From the NCBI RefSeq assembly GCF_003696285.1, contig NZ_RFFL01000002.1, forward strand, positions 124,001 to 188,000: a stretch of DNA of 64,000 nucleotides. The letters are read 5' to 3'. The position numbers were made by a program, and so were the translations under genes. Of the stretch, positions 1 through 8,729 are shown in pieces (within the stretch, counting starts at the first letter, position 1; every line of letters begins with the position of its first letter). Source of the DNA: Stutzerimonas nitrititolerans. GTDB lineage: Bacteria; Pseudomonadota; Gammaproteobacteria; Pseudomonadales; Pseudomonadaceae. The notes below the pieces were generated by a model that saw only the letters and a list, made by a program, of their open reading frames with translations, was not told where the DNA came from and ran no database searches.

Positions 1-1
1 C

Positions 2-322
2 CTGATCCGCCCTGCGCTGTACCAGGCCTGGATGGACGTGGTGCCGGTGCAGCCGCGCAATGGCGAGGTCCGCCATTACGACATCGTCGGGCCGATCTGC
101 GAAACCGGCGATTTCCTGGCCAAGGAACGTCCGCTGGCCCTGGCCGAAGGTGATCTGCTGGCCGTGCGTTCAGCCGGCGCCTATGGCTTCGTCATGAGTT
201 CCAACTACAACACTCGCGGCCGCGCCGCCGAAGTGCTGGTGGACGGTGACCAGGCTTTCGAAGTGCGCCGCCGCGAAAGTGCGCAGGAGCTCTACGCCGG
301 CGAAAGCCTGCTGCCTGCCTGA
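2..322 (+). CDS. lysA: Diaminopimelate decarboxylase, C-terminal part (cut by window edge)
   Basis: This is the last 106 codons of a pyridoxal-phosphate-dependent decarboxylase that turns meso-diaminopimelate into lysine, the final step of the pathway. The visible part holds the beta-barrel end of the family: the [14 protein letters not shown] stretch, which carries the conserved cysteine and glutamate of the C-terminal active-site segment, and the [14 protein letters not shown] stretch near the end. The frame is open from base 2, so the start lies to the left of the window. The stop is 7 bases before dapF. The lysA-dapF order is the usual pseudomonad one and supports the call. Confidence 0.93.
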   Translation: MIRPALYQAWMDVVPVQPRNGEVRHYDIVGPICETGDFLAKERPLALAEGDLLAVRSAGAYGFVMSSNYNTRGRAAEVLVDGDQAFEVRRRESAQELYAGESLLPA

Positions 323-329
323 GGCCAAG

Positions 330-1163
330 ATGATGCTTCTGCGCTTCACCAAGATGCACGGCCTGGGCAATGACTTCATGGTCATCGACCTGATCAGCCA
401 GCACGCGCATATCCAGCCCAAGCACGCCAGGCAATGGGGCGACCGACATACCGGCGTGGGCTTCGACCAGTTGCTGCTGGTCGAACCGCCGCACGATCCG
501 GACGTCGACTTCCGCTACCGCATCTTCAACTCCGACGGTTCGGAAGTGGAGCAATGCGGCAACGGCGCGCGCTGCTTCGCGCGCTTCGTGCTGGACAAGC
601 GCCTGACCACCAAGCGCCGGATACGCGTCGAGACCAAGGGCGGCGTCATCGAGCTGAACATTCGCGCCGACGGCCAGATCGGCGTCGACATGGGCCCGCC
701 GCGACTGGTGCCGAGTGAAATCCCCTTCCAGGCCGATGCCGAGGCGCTGAGCTATCCGCTGAAGGTCGACGGCCAGCAGCTGGAGATCGCCGCGATCTCC
801 ATGGGCAACCCCCACGCCGTGCTGCGTGTGGATGATCTCGACAAGGCGCCCGTGCACGAGCTGGGCCCCAGGATCGAGCATCACCCGCGTTTCCCCCAGC
901 GGGTCAATGCCGGTTTTCTGCAGGTCGTCGATCGCCAGCATGCGCGGTTGCGCGTCTGGGAACGCGGCGCCGGCGAAACCCAGGCCTGCGGCACCGGCGC
1001 CTGCGCCGCCGCCGTCGCCGCGATTCGCCGGGGCTGGATGGATTCGCCGGTGCAGATCGACCTGCCGGGCGGCCGTCTGTCCATCGAATGGGCAGGCCCT
1101 GGCCAGCCCGTTATGATGACCGGCCCCGCCGTTCGCGTTTACGAAGGACAGGTTCGCCTATGA
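330..1163 (+). CDS. dapF: Diaminopimelate epimerase
   Basis: Converts LL- to meso-diaminopimelate for lysine and peptidoglycan synthesis, in the cytoplasm. The protein has 277 residues, the normal family length. Both catalytic cysteines are visible: Cys76 in [10 protein letters not shown] and Cys220 in [13 protein letters not shown] chose the ATG at 330, which gives [16 protein letters not shown]; a second ATG follows directly at 333. Longer upstream reading would run into lysA. The stop overlaps the next gene in an ATGA (1160-1163), so the two are probably translationally coupled. Confidence 0.96.
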   Translation: MMLLRFTKMHGLGNDFMVIDLISQHAHIQPKHARQWGDRHTGVGFDQLLLVEPPHDPDVDFRYRIFNSDGSEVEQCGNGARCFARFVLDKRLTTKRRIRVETKGGVIELNIRADGQIGVDMGPPRLVPSEIPFQADAEALSYPLKVDGQQLEIAAISMGNPHAVLRVDDLDKAPVHELGPRIEHHPRFPQRVNAGFLQVVDRQHARLRVWERGAGETQACGTGACAAAVAAIRRGWMDSPVQIDLPGGRLSIEWAGPGQPVMMTGPAVRVYEGQVRL

Positions 1164-1855
1164 CCGAGCAGAATCAGAGCAAGCCGCAGTTGCCCGACGC
1201 CGAAGCCGTCGCCGCTTATCTGAGCGCTCATCCGGAATTTTTCGTCGATCACGACGAGCTGATCCTCGACCTGCGCATTCCGCATCTGCCGGGCGGCGCC
1301 GTGTCGCTGGTCGAACGCCAGGTGAAGTTGTTGCGCGAACGCAACATCGAGATGCGCCATCGCCTGTCGCAGCTGATGGACGTGGCCCGCGACAACGACC
1401 GCCTGTTCGACAAGACCCGCCGCCTGGTGCTCGACCTGCTCGATGCCGGCAGCCTGGAAGAAATCATCGGCGCGGCGGATGAAAGCCTGCGCCACGAGTT
1501 CCAGGTGCCCTTCGTCAGCCTGATCCTGTTCAGCGAAACGCCGCTATCGGTCGGCCGTAGCGTCAGCAACGCCGAAGCCCAGCAAGCCATCGGCGGCCTG
1601 CTGGCCGGCGGCAAGACGATTTGCGGTGTGCTGCGCCCGCACGAGCTGGCGTTCCTCTTCGGCGAAGAGGCCAGCAAGGAAATCGGCTCCGCCGCGGTGG
1701 TCGCGCTCGATCACCAGCAGGGCATCCTGGCCATCGGCAGCCGCGACCCGCAGCATTACAAGAGCTCGCTGGGCACGCTGTTCCTGGGTTACATCGCCGA
1801 GGTCCTGACCCGCGTCCTGCCGCGTTTTTCCGCGCCGCTGCGGTCGGTGCGCTGA
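1160..1855 (+). CDS. DUF484 family protein
   Basis: A 231-residue cytoplasmic protein of the DUF484 (YigA-like) family, whose biochemical role is not established. The N-terminal part (about residues 10-50) has the [12 protein letters not shown] stretch typical of the family, followed by a helical segment and a GAF-like alpha/beta C-terminal half ending in a [13 protein letters not shown] helix. It starts inside the dapF stop (ATGA) and precedes xerC, an order conserved from enterobacteria to pseudomonads. This suggests a link to the dapF-xerC transcription unit, but not a function. Confidence 0.88.
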   Translation: MTEQNQSKPQLPDAEAVAAYLSAHPEFFVDHDELILDLRIPHLPGGAVSLVERQVKLLRERNIEMRHRLSQLMDVARDNDRLFDKTRRLVLDLLDAGSLEEIIGAADESLRHEFQVPFVSLILFSETPLSVGRSVSNAEAQQAIGGLLAGGKTICGVLRPHELAFLFGEEASKEIGSAAVVALDHQQGILAIGSRDPQHYKSSLGTLFLGYIAEVLTRVLPRFSAPLRSVR

Positions 1856-1860
1856 GGCTT

Positions 1861-1934
1861 AAGGCTGGCCGGCGTGCCGACCGACGCCGAAAGCGACCGC
1901 GCTTTCGGCCAGCCTTGAGCGCTTTTATCGGCTC
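1861..1934. repeat. Inverted repeat with shared 3' tag (copy A)
   Basis: Between the DUF484 gene and xerC, the arms AAGGCTGGCC (1861-1870) and GGCCAGCCTT (1907-1916) can fold into a hairpin. They are followed by AGCGCTTTTATCGGCTC at 1918-1934. The identical 17-mer follows another inverted repeat at 14023-14039, so the two look like members of a dispersed intergenic element family rather than ordinary terminators. Confidence 0.55.
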
Positions 1935-1947
1935 CTGAGGCTTTAAC

Positions 1948-2847
1948 ATGCAGACCGTCCTCGACGCCTATTTCCAGCATCTGCGCAGCGAGCGACAGGT
2001 TTCGCCGCACACCTTGGACGGTTATCGGCGCGATCTGCTCAAGGTGACCGACTACTGCGACCGCCAGCAGGTGCGCCAGTGGTCCGAGCTGAAAGCCCAT
2101 CATGTTCGCCAGTTGATCGCCGACCAGCATCGCCGGGGCCTGTCCAGCCGCAGCCTCGCGCGATTGCTGTCCTCTCTGCGTGGCCTGTACCGCTATCTGA
2201 ATCAGGAAGGACACTGCAGCCACGACCCGGCCGCCGGCCTCTCCGCCCCCAAGGGCGAGAAACGCCTGCCTCGGCTGCTGGATACCGACCGGGCGATGCA
2301 ACTGCTGGATGGCGGCATCGAGGACGACTTCATCGGTCACCGCGACCAGGCCATGCTGGAACTGTTCTATTCGTCCGGGCTGCGCCTGTCGGAACTGGTC
2401 GGCCTGGATCTGGACCAGCTCGATCTGCCGGCCGGGCTGGTGCAGGTGCAAGGCAAGGGCAACAAGGCGCGTGTGCTGCCGGTCGGGCGCAAGGCACGCG
2501 AGGCCCTGCAAGCCTGGCTGCCGCTGCGGGCGCTGAGCAATCCCGCCGATGGCGCGGTGTTCGTCAGCGAGCAGGGGCGCCGCCTGGGCGCGCGTGCGGT
2601 GCAGCTGCGGGTGCGCCAGGCCGGTGTGCGCGAGCTGGGCCAGCACCTGCACCCGCACATGCTCAGGCACAGCTTCGCCAGCCATATGCTCGAATCTTCG
2701 CAGGACCTGCGTTCGGTGCAGGATCTGCTCGGCCATGCCGACATAGGCACTACGCAGATCTACACCCACCTGGATTTCCAGCACCTGGCCAAGGTCTATG
2801 ACCAGGCGCACCCGCGCGCCAAACGCAAGCAGGACAGTGAATCATGA
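1948..2847 (+). CDS. xerC: Tyrosine recombinase XerC
   Basis: Site-specific recombinase that works with XerD at dif to resolve chromosome dimers at the division septum. It has 299 residues, the usual length. The N-terminal SAM-like DNA-binding domain covers about residues 1-90. The catalytic domain shows the expected residues: Arg146 (SGLRLSEL), Lys170 (QGKGNKAR), His237 and Arg240 (HMLRH), His263 (LGHADIGTT) and Tyr272 (IYTHL). It ends in an ATGA overlap with the downstream HAD gene. No integron or phage context is visible, so the housekeeping role is the best reading. Confidence 0.96.
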   Translation: MQTVLDAYFQHLRSERQVSPHTLDGYRRDLLKVTDYCDRQQVRQWSELKAHHVRQLIADQHRRGLSSRSLARLLSSLRGLYRYLNQEGHCSHDPAAGLSAPKGEKRLPRLLDTDRAMQLLDGGIEDDFIGHRDQAMLELFYSSGLRLSELVGLDLDQLDLPAGLVQVQGKGNKARVLPVGRKAREALQAWLPLRALSNPADGAVFVSEQGRRLGARAVQLRVRQAGVRELGQHLHPHMLRHSFASHMLESSQDLRSVQDLLGHADIGTTQIYTHLDFQHLAKVYDQAHPRAKRKQDSES

Positions 2848-3548
2848 GCATCCGACTGATCACCTTCGACCTCGACGACACGCTCTGGGACGTCCGCTCC
2901 GTCCTGCACAGCGCCGAGCTTACCCTGCGCGAGTGGCTGGCCCGGCACACACCCGATCTGAACGATTTCTCCGTCGAGGCGCTGGGCGCCATCCGCCGCA
3001 CCCTGCTGGACGCGCAGCCGGAATTGCGTCATCGCATCAGCGAGCTGCGCCGACGCATTCTCTGCCATGCGCTGGAGGAAGCCGGCTATCCGCGGGACGA
3101 AGCGTGCGAGCTGGCCGAGCAGGCCTTCCAGGTGTTTCTCGAAGCGCGGCATGCGGTGCAGCTGTTTCCCGAAGTGCACCCGACCTTGGAGCTGCTCGCC
3201 AACCACTACAGCCTCGGCGTGCTGACCAACGGCAACGCCGACGTGCGCCGCCTGGGGCTGGCCGATTACTTCGATTTCACGCTCTGCGCCGAAGAACTGG
3301 GCGTCGGCAAGCCCGATCCGCGCCCCTTCTGCGAAGCCCTCAAGCGCGCCGGCGTCGCGGCCGAGCACGCGGTGCATATCGGCGATCACCCGAGCGACGA
3401 CATCGGTGGTGCGCAACGGGCCGGCATGCGCGCGATCTGGTTCAACCCCACTGGCGGGCCATGGCAACAGGATGACGGCCATCCGGATGCGGTCATCGGC
3501 AATCTGGCGGAGCTGCCGGCGCTGCTCGACAGCTGGCGCAAGCCGTAG
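2844..3548 (+). CDS. HAD-family hydrolase (YigB-like phosphatase)
   Basis: A 234-residue haloacid-dehalogenase-type phosphatase. Motif I is FDLDDTLWD (nucleophile Asp9, Asp11), motif II is the LTNGN stretch, the motif III lysine lies in GVGKPDP, and motif IV is GDHPSDD. The relative YigB in E. coli dephosphorylates FMN and sugar phosphates; the substrate here is unknown. The start overlaps the xerC stop (ATGA), giving the conserved dapF-DUF484-xerC-HAD unit. The stop codon lies inside a dispersed GTAGGGCCGAAT hairpin repeat. Confidence 0.9.
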   Translation: MSIRLITFDLDDTLWDVRSVLHSAELTLREWLARHTPDLNDFSVEALGAIRRTLLDAQPELRHRISELRRRILCHALEEAGYPRDEACELAEQAFQVFLEARHAVQLFPEVHPTLELLANHYSLGVLTNGNADVRRLGLADYFDFTLCAEELGVGKPDPRPFCEALKRAGVAAEHAVHIGDHPSDDIGGAQRAGMRAIWFNPTGGPWQQDDGHPDAVIGNLAELPALLDSWRKP

Positions 3549-3566
3549 GGCCGAATTCATTCGGCC
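3545..3566. repeat. GTAGGGCCGAAT hairpin repeat (copy 1)
   Basis: GTAGGGCCGAATTCATTCGGCC: the arms GGCCGAA and TTCGGCC close a four-base loop and are followed by TTTG. The repeat contains the TAG stop of the HAD gene. Related copies lie at 45838-45892 and 52950-53003. It may also terminate the dapF-xerC unit. Confidence 0.7.
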
Positions 3567-3615
3567 TTTGCCGGTTAGTTGTGAGGACAGCGGAGTAACC
3601 GACTGATCGCAGACG

Positions 3616-3646
3616 AAAAAGCCCAGCAGCCAATTGGTGCTGGGCT
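3616..3646 (-). terminator. Rho-independent terminator of the sutA-like gene
   Basis: The arms AGCCCAGCA (3620-3628) and TGCTGGGCT (3638-3646) form a nine-pair stem. Read on the minus strand, the stem runs into a T run (3616-3620). It lies about 70 bases downstream of the minus-strand gene ending at 3718. Confidence 0.8.
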
Positions 3647-3717
3647 CCTTGGGATGAAGCCTGGAGCGCTACCGGCGAAGCTTCAAGCCGCCGCGCCCGC
3701 CTCCCCACTTCGCTCGA

Positions 3718-4047
3718 TCAGATAGGCCGGCTGCCGTACTTGCTGTCCGGCTTCTTCGGCGGGTCGGCGACTACGTTGGGCTCCACTTCCTGCACCCGGC
3801 CACCGCGTGCCAGGTACTCTTCCATGGCCCGCGCCAGCTCATCGCGTTCGCGCTGCTTGGCTTCCAGGCTGGGCAGCTCCTCGAGTTCCACAGCCTTGGC
3901 CTTGGCCTTTTTCGGCGTAGGCGTCGCGCGCTCGCTGTCGGTGCCCTCGTCATCGCTGGCATCGCCGTCATCCGCGGCGTCCAGCTCCTCCCCGTCGTCG
4001 TCCTCGCTAACGTCCAGATCGTCTTGTTCTAGTTCTTCGTCACTCAT
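3718..4047 (-). CDS. sutA: SutA-like transcriptional regulator
   Basis: A 109-residue, strongly acidic and probably largely disordered protein. The N-terminal half is nearly all Asp/Glu (MSDEELEQDDLDVSEDDD...), a short Lys-rich patch (KKAKAKA) follows, then a helix (about residues 60-82, EAKQRERDELARAMEEYL), and a conserved tail ending PKKPDSKYGSRPI. That tail and the overall plan match, from memory, P. aeruginosa SutA, which binds RNA polymerase and supports expression of housekeeping genes in slow growth. The gene is monocistronic with its own terminator at 3616-3646. Confidence 0.82.
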   Translation of the reverse strand: MSDEELEQDDLDVSEDDDGEELDAADDGDASDDEGTDSERATPTPKKAKAKAVELEELPSLEAKQRERDELARAMEEYLARGGRVQEVEPNVVADPPKKPDSKYGSRPI

Positions 4048-4122
4048 GTCCCAACCTCGTTGCCTAGCCCGCGATAAGTTATAGCCCAGCGATGCGCGAC
4101 TTCCGCCACCGCAAGAAAAAAT

Positions 4123-4548
4123 TCAACTCGCCATCCCGTGCAGCGTTGCGACCACCTGCCGCGGGCCGCCCTGATCCCGGTGCTCACCGAGATAGATGCC
4201 CTGCCAGGTGCCCAGCGCCAATTTCCCTTCCGTCACCGGCACACTCAGCTGACAGCCCAGCAGGCTGGCCTTGAAGTGTGCGGGCAAGTCGTCCGGCCCT
4301 TCGTAGTCATGCTCGTAGCCACCCATCCCCTGTGGCACCAGCTGATTGAAGAAGCGCTCGAAATCACGGCGGACCGCAGCGTCGGCATTCTCGTTGATGG
4401 TCAGCGAGGCCGAGGTGTGCCGCAGCCACAGGTGTAACAGACCAACCCGGCATCGCCGCAGTTCCGGCAATGCGGCCAGCAGTTCATCGGTGATCAGATG
4501 AAAGCCCCGCGACCGGGGGCGCAAGGTGAGGATGACCTGATGCCACAT
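4123..4548 (-). CDS. YjbQ/UPF0047 family protein (secondary thiamine-phosphate synthase-like)
   Basis: A 141-residue UPF0047/YjbQ protein. The family signature is clear: LLHLWLRHTSASLTINENAD near residues 35-60 and LGTWQGIYLGEHRD near the C-terminus. The conserved histidines and glutamates form the presumed active site. Some relatives rescue thiamine-phosphate-synthase mutants, but the true role is not settled. I chose the ATG at 4548 (MWHQVILTL) because the sequence upstream of it (MRAEHSGAGPWH) is not family-like. It sits between sutA and amtB, the usual pseudomonad neighbourhood. Confidence 0.85.
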   Translation of the reverse strand: MWHQVILTLRPRSRGFHLITDELLAALPELRRCRVGLLHLWLRHTSASLTINENADAAVRRDFERFFNQLVPQGMGGYEHDYEGPDDLPAHFKASLLGCQLSVPVTEGKLALGTWQGIYLGEHRDQGGPRQVVATLHGMAS

Positions 4549-4604
4549 ATGCCAAGGGCCTGCTCCGGAGTGTTCCGCGCGCATTCTAGCGTGGCTCCAG
4601 AAAA

Positions 4605-4630
4605 AGCAAAGGGCGCCAAAGCGGCGCCCT
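4605..4630 (-). terminator. Terminator of glnK-amtB
   Basis: The arms GGGCGCC (4611-4617) and GGCGCCC (4623-4629) flank a short loop. Read on the minus strand the hairpin is followed by TTTGCTTTTT. It lies 70 bases after the amtB stop. Confidence 0.8.
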
Positions 4631-4700
4631 TATCAGGTCAGTGCACGGAACCGGCTTCGGCTGATCTGCGAATGAATCTCCAGGCCGGGCCGGAAGGCTG

Positions 4701-6014
4701 TCAGAGGTTGTAGCCGCGCTCGTTGTGTAGGCTGAGATCGAGGCCGTTGACCTCCTCTTCCTCGGTGACCCGCAGGCCCATGACCAGATCGACGACCTTG
4801 AGGATGATCCAGGTGAGGATGCCGGTGTAGACCACGGTGAACAGCACGCTTTCGGTCTGGATCCACAGCTGGGTGGCGATGCTCTCGATCTCGCCGAAAC
4901 CGCCCAGCGACTGGGCACCGAAGGCACCGACCAGGATCGCGCCGACGATGCCGCCGACACAGTGCACGCCGAACACGTCCAGCGAGTCGTCATAGCCCAG
5001 CTTGCGCTTGAGGCTGGTGGCGCAGAAGAAGCAGATCACGCCGGACGCCAGACCGATTACCAGAGCGCCGACCGGGCCGACCGCGCCAGCGGCGGGGGTG
5101 ATGGCCACCAGGCCCGCGACCACACCGGAGGCGATACCCAGGGCACTGGGTTTACCGTGGCTGACCCACTCGGCGAACATCCAGGCCAGGGCGGCGGCAG
5201 CGGTGGCGATCTGGGTCACCAGCATGGCCATGCCGGCGGTGTCATCGGCGGCGGCGGAGCCGGCGTTGAAGCCGAACCAGCCGATCCACAGCATGGCGGC
5301 GCCCATCAGGGTATAACCGAGGTTGTGCGGCGCCATCGGCGTGGTCGGGAAGCCCTTGCGCTTGCCCAGCATCAGGCAAGCCACCAGGCCGGCGATGCCC
5401 GCGTTGATGTGCACCACGGTACCGCCGGCGAAGTCGATCACGCCCGCATCCCACAGCAGTGCGCCATCGCCGCCCCAGACCATGTGGGCCATGGGCGCGT
5501 AGACGATGGTGAACCACAGGGTCATGAACACCAACATGGCGGAGAACTTCATACGTTCGGCGAAGGCACCGACGATCAGGGCCGGGGTGATGATGGCGAA
5601 GGTCATCTGGAAGGTGACGAACACGCTTTCCGGGAAGGCGCCGACCAGGCTGTCCTTGGTCAGATTGCTCAGGAAGGCGTTATCCAGGCTGCCGACGATG
5701 GAATTGATGTTGAACACACCCGCTTCCATGCCTTCGGTGCTGAACGCCAGGCTGTAGCCGTAGGCGAACCACAGAATGCTCATCAGGCCGGTGATGGCGA
5801 AGCATTGCATCATCACCGAGAGCACGTTCTTGGAGCGCACCATACCGGCGTAGAACAGCGCCAGACCGGGAATGGTCATGAACAGCACTAGAGCGGTGGA
5901 GGTCAGCATCCAGGCGGTGTCGCCTGAATCGAGCGTTGCCTCCTGCGCCAGAGCGAGGCCGGGGGTTATCAGAGACAAAAGGGCTGCTAGCCCTGCGAAT
6001 TTTCGCAGAGTCAT
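4701..6014 (-). CDS. amtB: Ammonium transporter AmtB
   Basis: Inner-membrane ammonium channel of 437 residues. It begins with a cleavable signal peptide (TPGLALAQEA, about residues 1-24), as in other AmtB proteins, followed by about eleven membrane helices. The recruitment-site aspartate and first pore histidine lie in DFAGGTVVHINAG, and the second pore histidine lies in FGVHCVGGIVGA. The C-terminal tail (GLRVTEEEEVNGLD) is the segment bound by GlnK. It is 38 bases downstream of glnK on the same strand, forming the standard glnK-amtB operon used under nitrogen limitation. Confidence 0.96.
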   Translation of the reverse strand: MTLRKFAGLAALLSLITPGLALAQEATLDSGDTAWMLTSTALVLFMTIPGLALFYAGMVRSKNVLSVMMQCFAITGLMSILWFAYGYSLAFSTEGMEAGVFNINSIVGSLDNAFLSNLTKDSLVGAFPESVFVTFQMTFAIITPALIVGAFAERMKFSAMLVFMTLWFTIVYAPMAHMVWGGDGALLWDAGVIDFAGGTVVHINAGIAGLVACLMLGKRKGFPTTPMAPHNLGYTLMGAAMLWIGWFGFNAGSAAADDTAGMAMLVTQIATAAAALAWMFAEWVSHGKPSALGIASGVVAGLVAITPAAGAVGPVGALVIGLASGVICFFCATSLKRKLGYDDSLDVFGVHCVGGIVGAILVGAFGAQSLGGFGEIESIATQLWIQTESVLFTVVYTGILTWIILKVVDLVMGLRVTEEEEVNGLDLSLHNERGYNL

Positions 6015-6052
6015 GGGTTTTACTCCTGGGGCGTGGGGTTCGGAGGGCTTGC

Positions 6053-6772
<720 letters not shown>

Positions 6773-7036
6773 ATGTTCCCACCCAAAGCTTTTCTCGATG
6801 CCATCGGCTCCCAGGCCTCGCGCCTGTTCAACGGTGAAACGCCCCTGCCAAGCGCGGAGATCGAAGCCCGCTTCAAGAGCATCGTGCAAGGCGCCTTGAG
6901 CAAGCTCGATGTCGTCAGCCGTGATGAATTCGACAGTCAGATGGTGGTGCTGGCCCGCACCCGCGCACGCCTGGAGGCCCTCGAAGCGCGGGTCGCCGAA
7001 CTCGAAGAGAAACTCACGCCGCCCACCTCCGAGTAG
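6773..7036 (+). CDS. ubiK: Ubiquinone biosynthesis accessory factor UbiK
   Basis: A small (87-residue) YqiC/BMFP family protein that helps aerobic ubiquinone synthesis and binds membranes through an N-terminal amphipathic helix. The N-terminal half reads FPPKAFLDAIGSQASRLF, and the C-terminal half is a coiled coil (VLARTRARLEALEARVAELEEKL). Three starts are possible, GTG 6764, ATG 6767 and ATG 6773. I took 6773 because it gives the family-like MFPPKA start and best spacing to CAGG at 6761. It is followed 33 bases later by comM. Confidence 0.85.
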   Translation: MFPPKAFLDAIGSQASRLFNGETPLPSAEIEARFKSIVQGALSKLDVVSRDEFDSQMVVLARTRARLEALEARVAELEEKLTPPTSE

Positions 7037-7069
7037 GTACGGCGGCGACACGATCAAAGGAGTGATCGA

Positions 7070-8569
7070 ATGTCCCTCGCCATCGTCCACAGCCGTGCCC
7101 AGGTAGGCGTGGAAGCGCCTTGCGTCACGGTCGAGGCGCACCTTGCCAACGGCTTGCCGTCGCTGACCCTGGTCGGCCTGCCGGAAACCGCCGTGAAGGA
7201 AAGCAAGGACCGCGTGCGCAGCGCCATCCTGACGTCCGGTTTCGACTTCCCTGCCCGGCGCATCACCTTGAACCTCGCCCCGGCCGATCTGCCCAAGGAT
7301 GGCGGGCGTTTCGACCTGTCCATCGCCCTGGGCATCCTCGCCGCCAGTGGGCAGATTTCCGCCGACAGCCTGGACGGCATCGAATGCCTGGGCGAGCTGG
7401 CGCTTTCCGGCGCGTTGCGGCCGGTGCAGGGCGTATTGCCGGCGGCCCTGGCGGCACGCGAAGCCGGCCGTGCGTTGCTTGTGCCACGGGCCAATGCCGA
7501 GGAAGCCAGCCTGGCCTCGGGCCTGACTGTCTACGCCGCCGAACACCTCTTGGAAGTCGCCGCGCACTTCAGCGGCCAGACGCCTATCCCCGCCTACCAG
7601 GCCCAAGGGCTGCTGCGACAGGTGCTGCCCTACCCGGACCTTGCCGATGTGCAGGGTCAGCTGTCCGCCAAGCGCGGCCTGCTGATCGCCGCCGCAGGCG
7701 CGCACAACCTCCTGTTCAGCGGCCCGCCCGGCACCGGCAAGACACTGCTGGCCAGCCGTCTGCCCGGTCTGCTGCCGCCGCTGGAGGAGCAGGAAGCGCT
7801 GGAAGTGGCGGCGATCCAGTCGGTGGCCAGTCAATCGCCGCTGGAGCACTGGCCGCAGAGGCCGTTTCGCCAGCCCCATCACAGTGCATCGGGACCGGCA
7901 CTGGTGGGTGGCGGCAGTCGTCCGCAGCCGGGCGAGATTACCCTGGCCCATCAGGGGGTGCTGTTTCTCGACGAGTTGCCGGAGTTCGACCGCAAGGTAC
8001 TGGAGGTTTTAAGGGAGCCCCTGGAAAGTGGCCATATCGTGATCGCCCGTGCCCGGGATCGCGTGCGGTTCCCCGCGCGCTTCCAGCTGGTGGCGGCGAT
8101 GAATCCCTGCCCTTGCGGCTATCTCGGCGATCCCGGCGGGCGCTGCCGCTGCACGCCGGACCAGATCCAGCGCTACCGCGGCAAGCTCTCGGGCCCGCTG
8201 CTCGACCGCATCGACCTGCACCTGACCGTCGCCCGCGAAGCCACTTCGCTCAACGCGACGCCGGCCAGCAGCGAGAACAGTGCAACGGTCGCCGCCGAGG
8301 TGGCGCGTGCACGCCGGATCCAGCAGGCGCGCCAGGGCTGCGCCAACGCCTTCCTCGACCTCACCGGCCTGCGCAGCCATTGCGCGCTGAGCGCAGAGGA
8401 CCAGCAATGGCTGGAGCGCGCCTGCGAACGCCTCGCCCTGTCCCTGCGCGCCGCGCATCGAATTCTCAAGGTCGCACGAACCCTGGCCGACCTGGAAAGC
8501 AGCGCCGCGATCGGCCGTCAGCACCTGGCCGAAGCGCTGCAGTATCGACCGGGAAGCCAGGCGGGTTGA
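7070..8569 (+). CDS. comM: YifB/ComM family AAA+ ATPase (Mg-chelatase-like)
   Basis: A 499-residue ComM helicase, which promotes branch migration when transformed DNA recombines into the chromosome. The N-terminal Lon-like domain covers about residues 1-190. The AAA+ core has Walker A GPPGTGKT (about residue 222) and Walker B LFLDELPEF. A Cys-rich loop (NPCPCGYLGDPGGRCRC) is typical of the family. The C-terminal Mg-chelatase-like segment contains the RAAHRILKVARTLADLE helix. A strong AAAGGAG lies 9 bases before the ATG. Its presence fits natural competence but does not prove it. Confidence 0.93.
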   Translation: MSLAIVHSRAQVGVEAPCVTVEAHLANGLPSLTLVGLPETAVKESKDRVRSAILTSGFDFPARRITLNLAPADLPKDGGRFDLSIALGILAASGQISADSLDGIECLGELALSGALRPVQGVLPAALAAREAGRALLVPRANAEEASLASGLTVYAAEHLLEVAAHFSGQTPIPAYQAQGLLRQVLPYPDLADVQGQLSAKRGLLIAAAGAHNLLFSGPPGTGKTLLASRLPGLLPPLEEQEALEVAAIQSVASQSPLEHWPQRPFRQPHHSASGPALVGGGSRPQPGEITLAHQGVLFLDELPEFDRKVLEVLREPLESGHIVIARARDRVRFPARFQLVAAMNPCPCGYLGDPGGRCRCTPDQIQRYRGKLSGPLLDRIDLHLTVAREATSLNATPASSENSATVAAEVARARRIQQARQGCANAFLDLTGLRSHCALSAEDQQWLERACERLALSLRAAHRILKVARTLADLESSAAIGRQHLAEALQYRPGSQAG

Positions 8570-8729
8570 GGCGCAAAGAAGTCGAAAGCCAAAGCGATAT
8601 TCGGTGACCGGACGTCTACGCTGTGAATAGACAACGGTCCCTCGATTCGGACCTGGGCGGTCAGTGATGTTAAATTGCGCCCCTTCGCCACAGGCGGCCA
8701 CTCCCAAATAAGCAATCAAGGAGCGCAGC

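Noticed and set aside
1948-2847. A phage or integron integrase
   Set aside because: It is a tyrosine recombinase, but length, motifs and position after dapF and DUF484 identify the housekeeping XerC.
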